Below are positions 56,301-64,000 of a stretch of 64,000 bases of DNA, in pieces. The stretch's first letter is position 1; every line of letters starts with the position of its first letter. The notes under the pieces are model-generated. The model saw only the letters and a program-made list of their open reading frames with translations. It was not told where the DNA came from and did not search any database. The translations under genes and the position numbers were made by a program. Source of the stretch: Notolepis coatsorum (Eukaryota > Chordata > Actinopteri > Aulopiformes > Paralepididae); contig OZ020593.1 in the NCBI GenBank assembly GCA_963971535.1, forward strand, positions 20,004,097-20,068,096. The letters run 5' to 3'.

Positions 56301-57344
56301 GCAAATACAGTACTGTTTGTGATACAGAAGGAGTCAGGAAAAGGGAGTATATACATTTGACGTAGAAACTGTACATTGGAGGAGGTTGGGTGGGGGGGGG
56401 TTGGGTACACTGGGATATTGACAACCATACTGGGTAATCTACATTGGAGGTGGTTGGGGGGGGGGGGGACAATGGTCCCTAAATACATACGGTTTGATCA
56501 ATATAAAAAAAATACAGGCGTTTCATATTTTTTTTTAGAATTGGAGGTGGTGTCCATCCTGATAAGGATATATCATCGGTATATTATTTACTCGATGTGG
56601 TACTATATAAGTCAGTGGGATCTGTTTTTCCCCGCTGCAAAAGTGACCTTTATTATTGGTAAAGAACTGCTGTTTATCATCATTATTTCAACTTTGTGTT
56701 CAGCCAATAAATATCTCTATATAATAAAGAGTCTTTGGTTGTATTTTCTGGGCTGTGAGAACTGTGTTTATACGGCACGTGCTGTACTCAGGTGAGTGGC
56801 GGCGTGTATAGGACACTTGCCTCGGAGAGTCGGAGGGGCTGGTCGGACGTGAGAACGTTTGTGGCTCGCGGTCGTCGGGACGACGCTGCTGCTGCTGCCG
56901 CTTGTTTTATTTCCGGCCGCTCAGCCGTGACTTAAGTGTGTCCTATAGGTGCCACCAGGCGGGGCTGCCGCTGCATAAACACCAGAGCCTGGCACCCCGG
57001 CTATACGCATGGCTTACCCCCTTCCTCTTCATTTTATAGCGTGCATGCATCATTTTATGGTCTCCATCTATCTAGTAAACCTTGGGAGAAAAAAAAGAAG
57101 AGCCGCAGAGGCTGTGTGGATAAATCTGAGTGTCACACGCTGACAGTCCCCCCGATCTGGGCTGTCCGTGTTGCAACCGCCTGAAATCTCTCTCGGCGAT
57201 CGTAACTCAGCCCTTTTCATGCATTCTGACAGATTGGTCGCTGAGGCAGGGCGCTGTGTGTATGTCATCAGATAAAGCCCGAGGAGCGTACTGTCAACTG
57301 TCAAGGTGCAGCGGGCGAGGCGGGGGGGATGTACTGTACATGGT

Positions 57345-58170
57345 GAGTATATGTACTGTACACAGGCGTATATGATGTACTGTACACAGGAGTATACTGT
57401 ACACAGGGGTATATGTATTGTACACAGGAGTATATACTGTACACAGTGAGTATAATACTGTACACAGTGAGTATATGTACTGTACACAGGAGTATATGTA
57501 CTGTACATGGGTATATGTACTGTACACGGGTATATGTAGTACACAGCAGTATATGTACTGTACACGGGAGTATATGTATTGTACACAGGAGTATATGTAC
57601 TGTACATGAGAGTATATGTAGTACACGGGAGTATATACTGTACACAGGAGTATATGTACTGTACACAGGAGTATATGTAGTACACAGGGGTATATGTACT
57701 GTACACGGGTATATGTACTGTACACAGGAGTATATGTACTGTACACTGGAGTATATGTACTGTACACAGGAGTATATGTACTGTACATGGGTATATGTAC
57801 TGTACACTGGAGTATATGTACTGTACACAGGAGTATATGTACTGTACACAGGGGTATATGTACTGTACACATGAGTATATGTACTGTACACTGGAGTATA
57901 TGTACTGTACACAGGAGTATATGTACTGTACACGGGTATATGTAGTACACAGGAGTATATGTACTGTACACGGGTATATGTAGTACACAGGAGTATATGT
58001 ACTGTATACACGGGTATATGTAGTACACAGGAGTATATGTACTGTACACGGATATATGTAGTACACAGGAGTATATGTACTGTACACGGGTATATGTAGT
58101 ACACAGGAGTATATGTACTGTACACAGGAGTATATGTACTGTACATGGGAGTATATGTACTGTACACAGG
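57345..58170. repeat. 21-bp minisatellite 'tatatgtactgtacacagga', about 40 copies
   Basis: Units contain the palindrome-like TGTACTGTACA and vary at CAGGAG/CGGG/TGGG. Stop-free frames on both strands across it are artefacts. Confidence 0.97.
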
Positions 58171-58379
58171 GGTAAATGACATCAGGCCATAAATCCATCT
58201 CTACAGAATGTATGAATTAATGTTGCGTTTTCTTTTCAAATGTAGCCAAGAGTAAAGACCCTAACAACGCCCAATCCCACCCACCCACCCCCTCCTAATG
58301 TACAGTCTCCTCCCCATCATATGTATATATTCTCTGTTAGGATCTATGGGTAACAGTACTGTATATTTGCATATCGTAT

Positions 58380-58655
58380 ATGTCACAAATGTAACAGTAC
58401 TATATACCTGTATGTCATGTATGTCCCTATGCCATAAATGCCATGATGTCATGTATGTTGTGTATGTCATAAATGTCGCTATGAATTGAAAATGGGGGAC
58501 CCTGATGTAAACAAGACAAATGTCTTTCTCTGGTCTGCATCCCCTTAACAATTGTGTGTATTGAGCCGTACTGTATTGTACCCATTCTGCAATCTGTTAA
58601 ATAAAGTTTTCATTCATTCATTCATTCATTCATTCATTCATTCATTCATTCATTC
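58380..58655 (+). mobile_element. LINE-type 3' tail with (ATTC)n, plus strand
   Basis: 'accctgatgtaaacaagaca', 'ttctctggtctgcatcccc' and 'aataaagttttcattcattc' mirror 56080-56300. It ends in a clean (ATTC)n. Confidence 0.7.
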
Positions 58656-58726
58656 GACCCTGTCAAAACAGCAGTCAAAGTGTATATTTTCAGCATTACG
58701 GATACCAAGAACATGCAAATGACGGG

Positions 58727-60590
58727 TTGGCCACCCCTGCTATACAGGATGTACTGTACACATGTATTAGTGGGCTTGGAATACCAATATTATCCGAGGA
58801 GGAGGCCGGAGAGTTGGGGAAACCAATTACTCTCATGGAACTCAGAGAGACAATCGCTGAGATGCAGAGGGGTAAGGCACCAGGCTGGGATGGGATCTCA
58901 CCTGAGTTATACTTAGCTTTTTGGGACCAATTGGGCCCATTGCTGGTCGAAATGATTGAACATGCCATTGAACAGGGGGGTTTCACGAGAGATGTAAATA
59001 TAGCTTTAATATCCTTACTACTCAAAAAGGACAACAACCCCAATGATTGTGGCAGTTATAGGCCCCTGAGCCTTCTCGCGGCCGATGTCAAAATCTTTGC
59101 CAAAGTACAAGCCTGACTTCTACAGAAGTATATGACGGTGCTGGTACACTGTGACCAAACTGGATTTATTCAGGGGCGCTTAGCCGTGGATAATCTCAGA
59201 AGATTATAACATGTAATTGACAACAGTAAGGACTTCGGCCTGGCCTGGCCTGTCCTGTCTCTAGATGCCATGAAGGCATTCGATAATCTAGAATGGTCTT
59301 ATCTTTGGGCTGTACTAGAGGCCATGGGACTTGGTAATGAATTTTTACAAGTGCTCTACTCCTCACGTCAGCAATGATAATGACAGGCAAAATATGCTCC
59401 ACACTCTTCCCGGTCTCCAGATCTTCGAGACAGGGTTGTCCTCTGAGTCCTGGACTATTCACGCTTTCCCTCGAACCATTAGCCCAATTTATTAGACAAA
59501 CGGATAAAATGTACCCTATAATAATCAACGACACACCACACAAAATGGCTCTTTATGCGGATGACCTACTAATTTTTATGAAAGACCCTTCCCACTCAGC
59601 CACAAATTTCCTCAATATAATAGTCGATTTCGCCAAACTATCAGGATTCAAAATTAACTGGCCCAAATCAGCTTGTCTACCTCTGAATGTGTTGGCCAAG
59701 GCAGTGCAACTACCGGCTGACATCCCCATAGTTGACCACTTCAAGTACTTAGGCATAGAGATTTTTCCCACGCTAAACCAGATAACCAAATATAACTTTA
59801 CAGGCACATATAATAAAATACACCAAGATCTGGATAGAAAGTCTGGCCTTCCTAACTCATTACAGGCACGAGCATCCATAATAAAAATGTATATACTTCC
59901 TAGGATTAATTTTGTTAGCTCAATGCTCCCCCTCCCTCCCCCAATAGACCACTGGCGCAAGACACAAACCATGATATCCAAATGTATTTGGAATAACAAA
60001 CGCCCAAGACTCAAAAGAACTATCACTCAACGTAAGAAACACGATGGAGGATTGGCAATCCCCGATTTTAAGTTGTACTTTTGGTCCTTTTCGCTGAGAC
60101 CCTGAATGAGCTGGTTTAACCCTGAAATTGCTGTGTCTTGGCGCTCCTTAGAAGCAGCAGCGGTCTCACCACAAAGACTACAGGATGTACTGTAGTATAC
60201 TCTAATACTCCTATATCAAAATGCCAACTACGATATGGTCCGATTGTATCCCACGTGATTCAAATGTGGCGTAATGTACAGAGGTCTTGTGCTGTCAAAT
60301 GTCCATGGCACCTAGACTCTCCAATTTTTCATAACCAACAACTACTTGTTGGGCACAAACCTATTAATATCCCTCAATGGGAGAGGAGGGGAGTTCATAC
60401 TCTGGGGCATATATATGATAAAAACGGCCTTCAAGCCTTTCAGGACCTAAGAGAGTTTTATGATCTCCCCGGAGTATCATTCTTCACAATCCAACATAAT
60501 AGTAAAAGCAATAATAAACTACACAATGAACTGATTAAAAGTGATTACATGTTTGATTACTATACTGTTATTGTTGTTATTTGATATTGT
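58727..60590 (+). mobile_element. L1/Tx1-like LINE reverse transcriptase relic
   Basis: Successive plus-strand pieces form an L1-type RT. First: MQRGKAPGWDGISPELYL, NDCGSYRPLSLL, TGFIQGR and SLDAMKAFDNLEW, interrupted by stops near 59114, 59206 and 59376. Then 59374-60105: QGCPLSPGLF, MALYADDLLIFMKDP, LSGFKINWPKS, YLGIEIFP, IKMYILPRINF, CIWNNKRPRLKR and GGLAIPDFKLYFW. Then 60138-60584: PWHLDSPIFHN and HTLGHIYDKNGLQAF. The catalytic YADD is intact, but several stops and frameshifts show the copy is dead. 5'-truncated: no endonuclease is seen. Confidence 0.92.
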
Positions 60591-60597
60591 TATGTTT

Positions 60598-60795
<198 letters not shown>

Positions 60796-60857
60796 TGTTG
60801 TTACTGTATTGTGTGCTGTGGTGTTTTGTTAAAAAAATATTTTAAAATAAAAATAAA

Positions 60858-61390
60858 AAGGGATGTACTGTACACATGAGTATATATGTACTGTAAATAA
60901 GAGTATATCTACAGTACAGAGTAGTATATTATAGAATGTACTGAACACAGGAATATACCATGTACTGTACACAGGAGTATATTTACTGTGCATGCAAGTA
61001 TATGTATTGTACACAGGAGTGTATGTACTGTACACAAGAGTAAATGTACTGTATACACAAGTATATGTACTGTACACACAAGTAAATGTAATGTACACAA
61101 GACTATATGCACTTTACACAGGAGTATACTGTAAGATGTACACAGGGGTATATGTACTGTACATACGAGTATATGTACTGTGCATGCAAGTATATGTATT
61201 GTACACAGGAGTATATGTACTGTACACACAAGTATATGTACTGTACACACAAGTAAATGTAATGTACACAGGGGTATATGTGTACTGTACATAAGATTAT
61301 ATGTACTGCACATAGGAGTATATTATAGGTTTACTGAACACAGGAATATACCATAGATGTACTGTGTACAGGAGTACTGTATACTGTATG
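60858..61390. repeat. Degenerate block of the 21-bp 'tgtactgtacacaggagtat' minisatellite
   Basis: Same unit as 57345-58170 but much more diverged (CATGCAAG, CACAAG, CATACGAG variants). A third scrap is at 63655-63715. Confidence 0.9.
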
Positions 61391-61559
61391 TACTGTCACA
61401 GGTCCAACCGGTCCTGTACATATATCTCAATGGCCGCTGTCCAGGGGATAACCAGAACCCAGTTGTACTTGTCCTGTGATCATTTGGTTTAAATGGTAGC
61501 TTTGCTTGTCAGACTGGGTAATGAAAACGGGCTTACCTGTATCTCTGGTAGTGAGTTGG

Positions 61560-62520
61560 CCCAGTGGGCCTGGCCAGCTCCTCCTCCCCGGTGAGACCGA
61601 TGTCTCTTTTTCAAAGGTGATCTGGCCAAGAAGGCAAGCACGAATTATGACAATACATATACATAACAAAGCACAATACACATACAGTAGAGTAGACTAC
61701 CATACAACCAAAAACTTTTATGAAAAATTTAATTCAGCTTATTAATAAAATACAAGCACAATAAAACAGTAACAATCAACCTGTAGAAAAGTGCTACACA
61801 TCAAAGCAGGAGCAGCAGGTGGCAAGGATTTCAGATATTTTTAGTTTGAAGCAACACAAAGAGATTGGAGAGGACTAATTTGAGGCGTGTCTGGAGGTCA
61901 TTCCAGGACCAAGGACTGAAATAAAATAGGCTTCTTTGACTTGCCTCAGTCGGCACGGGCGATATTTTAAAGCACATCCAGGTGCTGGATCTGAGATTGA
62001 GCGCGTTTTTAATTTATTCAAGCTTGGAACTGATGTACCATGGAAGTTTACCAAGAACAGCCTTATATATAAAAAACATATCAGTGCTGCAACCTGCGTG
62101 TAGCCAGTGAAGTCCAACCAATTAGTGAGTAAAGTGTACAGTGATGCGTCCTATATTATTACTATTATTATTATTATAGGACTCCTATTATGGTGAGTTG
62201 GAAATAAATCTCAGAGCGGCATGGTAAAGCAGATCGAGTTTGGCTAAGGCAGTAGGACAAGCAAATAATATATAAACTATGTCACCATAATCTAGTTCTG
62301 ACAACAACAAAAAGGGCCATAACCACCTGTTTACGAGAGGCGGGGGGAAAAGCATGATTTATCCCTATAGAAAAAGGCAACTGTGAATTTAAGTGTTTTG
62401 ATTGAAGCATCAATATGATGTTTAAAATCTAGGTTCTTGTCCAGCCAGATGCCAAGGTATTTGTAAGTTCCAATAACCTCAGTAGAACAACCATCAAGGG
62501 TGAAAATAGAGGGGGGGAGA
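61560..62520 (-). mobile_element. LINE 3' part, minus strand
   Basis: In reverse complement, codons near 62470-62400 read IGTYKYLGIWLDKNLDF. Codons around 62115-61875 read LVNFHGTSVPSLNKLKTRS and KEAYFISVLGPGMTS, the C-terminal part of a jockey/CR1-type RT, in several frames. The 3' region at about 61590-61640 has complement 'gccagatcacctttgaaaaa' and 'gagacatcggtctcacc'. (ATT)n at 62155-62178 is internal. Confidence 0.75.
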
Positions 62521-62544
62521 CAGTTGACAGGAGAGACAGTTGAC

Positions 62545-63330
62545 CTAGTTGGTAGTGAGTTGGTCCAGTGGGCCTGACTAGCTCCTCCTCCTCTCTGGTA
62601 GTGAGTTGGTCCAGTGGGCCTGACCAGCTCCTCCTCCTCTCTGGTAGTGAGTTGGTCCAGTGGGCCTGACCAGCTCCTCCTCCTCTCTGGTAGTGAGTTG
62701 GTCCAGTGGGCCTGACCAGCTCCTCCCCCTCTCTGGTAGTGAGTTGGTCCAGTGGGCCTGACCAGCTCCTCCTCCCTGTAGTGAGTTGGTCCAGTGGGCC
62801 TGACCAGCTCCTCCTCTCTGGTAGTGAGTTGGTCCAGTGGGCCTGACCAGCTCCTCCTCTCTGGTAGTGAGTTGGTCCAGTGGGCCTGACCAGCTTCTCC
62901 TCTCTGTAGTGAGTTGGTCCAGTGGGCCTGACCAGCTCCTCCTCTCTGGTAGTGAGTTGGTCCAGTGGGCCTGACCAGCTCCTCCTCTCTGGTAGTGAGT
63001 TGGTCCAGTGGGCCTGACCAGCTCCTCCTCTCTGGTAGTGAGTTGGTCCAGTGGGCCTGACCAGCTCCTCCTCTCTGGTAGTGAGTTGGTCCAGTGGGCC
63101 TGACCAGCTCCTCCTCTCTGGTAGTGAGTTAGTCCAGTGGGCCTGACCAGCTCCTCCTCTCTGGTAGTGAGTTGGTCCAGCGGGCCTGACCAGCTCCTCC
63201 TCTCTGGTAGTGAGTTGGTCCAGTGGGCCTGACCAGCTCCTCCTCTCTGGTAGTGAGTTGGTCCAGTGGGCCTGACCAGCTCCTCCTCTCTGGTAGTGAG
63301 TTGGTCCAGTGGGCCTGACCAGCTCCTCGG
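62545..63330. repeat. About 45-bp minisatellite, about 18 copies
   Basis: Units of 'ggtagtgagttggtccagtg' plus 'ggcctgaccagctcctcctc' plus 'tct', nearly identical to one another. A single diverged unit lies apart at 61546-61595. The 267-codon open frame on the minus strand is an artefact. Confidence 0.97.
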
Positions 63331-63780
63331 TCCTCTTCTCTGTCGGCGACCAGCCCTCTCTGTTTCTGGTTGCTTCTTCAAGCGGTCAGTTTATTATAAA
63401 GACAATGATGAACTGACATAATATGGATGGGCGACGTAACTGACAGAAACACACGTATCACTGGAGGAGAGTAATAACCGCCGTCTCCTTTTATATATGA
63501 CACTCTTCTTCACCACGTCAATCTCTCTTGGTCAAGAGCTCCTTCATCACCTGCGAGAGTCTCTTTTTTACAACACTCCCATCAACAAAGGCTTACCGCC
63601 TTACCAAGACTGACAGCCAATCATATACCTCGCATGTTACTACAACCGGAAGTGACTGTACACCAGAATACCATGTACTGTAGTGTACACAGGTGTATAT
63701 GTACTGTACACAGAAATATACAAATACGGTCTGAACTTCGTTCTGAACAAACTTAGCACCTTTAATGTGGAGAGCAAGGC
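63331..63780. other. Spacer with 21-bp minisatellite scrap
   Basis: Nothing is recognised except two 'tgtactgtacacag' type units at 63655-63715. Confidence 0.5.
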
Positions 63781-63789
63781 GTTCAAATC

Positions 63790-64000
63790 AATGCAGAACA
63801 TCCAATCCCCCGGGGGCGATCCAGAATGGGCGTTCCACAAGGCTCGATCTCGGAACCTCTACTTTTCAGCGTATACACAAATGATTTACCAACATGCTGT
63901 AAAAGAGCTGGTTGTCAAATGTACGCCGATGACACTCTCATTTATGTATCAGCTAAAAACCTCTTGTGTAGCAGCAGAGACGCTATAAAGGCTCGTTCCC
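63790..64000 (+). mobile_element. LINE reverse transcriptase fragment running off the window
   Basis: The frame beginning at 63823 reads RMGVPQGSISEPLLFSVY, then TNDLPTCC and QMYADDTLIYVSAKNLL, open to the last base. GVPQGS and YADD are the B/C motifs of non-LTR reverse transcriptases. Confidence 0.88.

Noticed and set aside
57068-58198. 376-codon minus-strand and other long frames at 57.1-58.2 kb
   Set aside because: Pure translation of the 21-bp minisatellite in different frames.
62578-63381. 267-codon minus-strand frame
   Set aside because: Repeats of one 45-bp minisatellite unit; no independent coding signal.

Overview
The window is teleost fish nuclear DNA, probably from a percomorph. 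The class is supported by the one protein-coding gene, by fish-type DIRS, L2/CR1-like and L1/Tx1-like retroelement fragments, by hAT-like MITEs, and by very high minisatellite content. Species cannot be told from the sequence. No bacterial, phage or CRISPR features are present.

The only host gene I can support is a plus-strand orthologue of FAM169A (soluble lamin-associated protein, SLAP75). Twelve coding exons run from the ATG at 27385 to the TAA at 48567. Every splice phase closes and the product is 803 residues; from memory the human protein is about 670. The first two thirds of the conserved part (exons 1-6) has a GNAT-like segment with an R-x-x-G-x-G motif. The last third is an expanded Glu/Lys-rich acidic tail ending in a basic nuclear-localisation-like cluster. 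A CpG-rich stretch ending in a good splice donor (about 10740-10900) is a candidate non-coding first exon. If so, the first intron would be about 16.5 kb and filled with repeats.

Layout. 1-10.2 kb: a broken LINE, simple repeats, a 2.1-kb 23-bp minisatellite, a solo LTR with perfect 5-bp duplications, MITEs and a decayed DIRS element. 10.2-27.4 kb: candidate promoter, MITEs, an LTR-like block, a 51-nt perfect palindrome, several minisatellites, and a 5.5-kb array that ends against the first coding exon. 27.4-48.8 kb: FAM169A, with introns holding a 51-bp minisatellite, a SINE with internal tandem expansion, several MITEs and tRNA-like elements. 48.8-64 kb: intergenic DNA with two tRNA-like/ITR elements' second copy, an L1-like reverse transcriptase relic, (ATT)n, 21-bp and 45-bp minisatellites, and a LINE fragment running off the right edge.

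Tandem arrays other than simple microsatellites occupy roughly 14-15 kb of the 64 kb by my reading. One unnamed interspersed family ('family X' here) has about nine copies. The most interesting items are the GNAT-like motif in FAM169A, an inverted-repeat element carrying two divergent tRNA-like modules, and the array of about 90 units each carrying a perfect p53 half-site consensus. The composite array against exon 1 is also notable.
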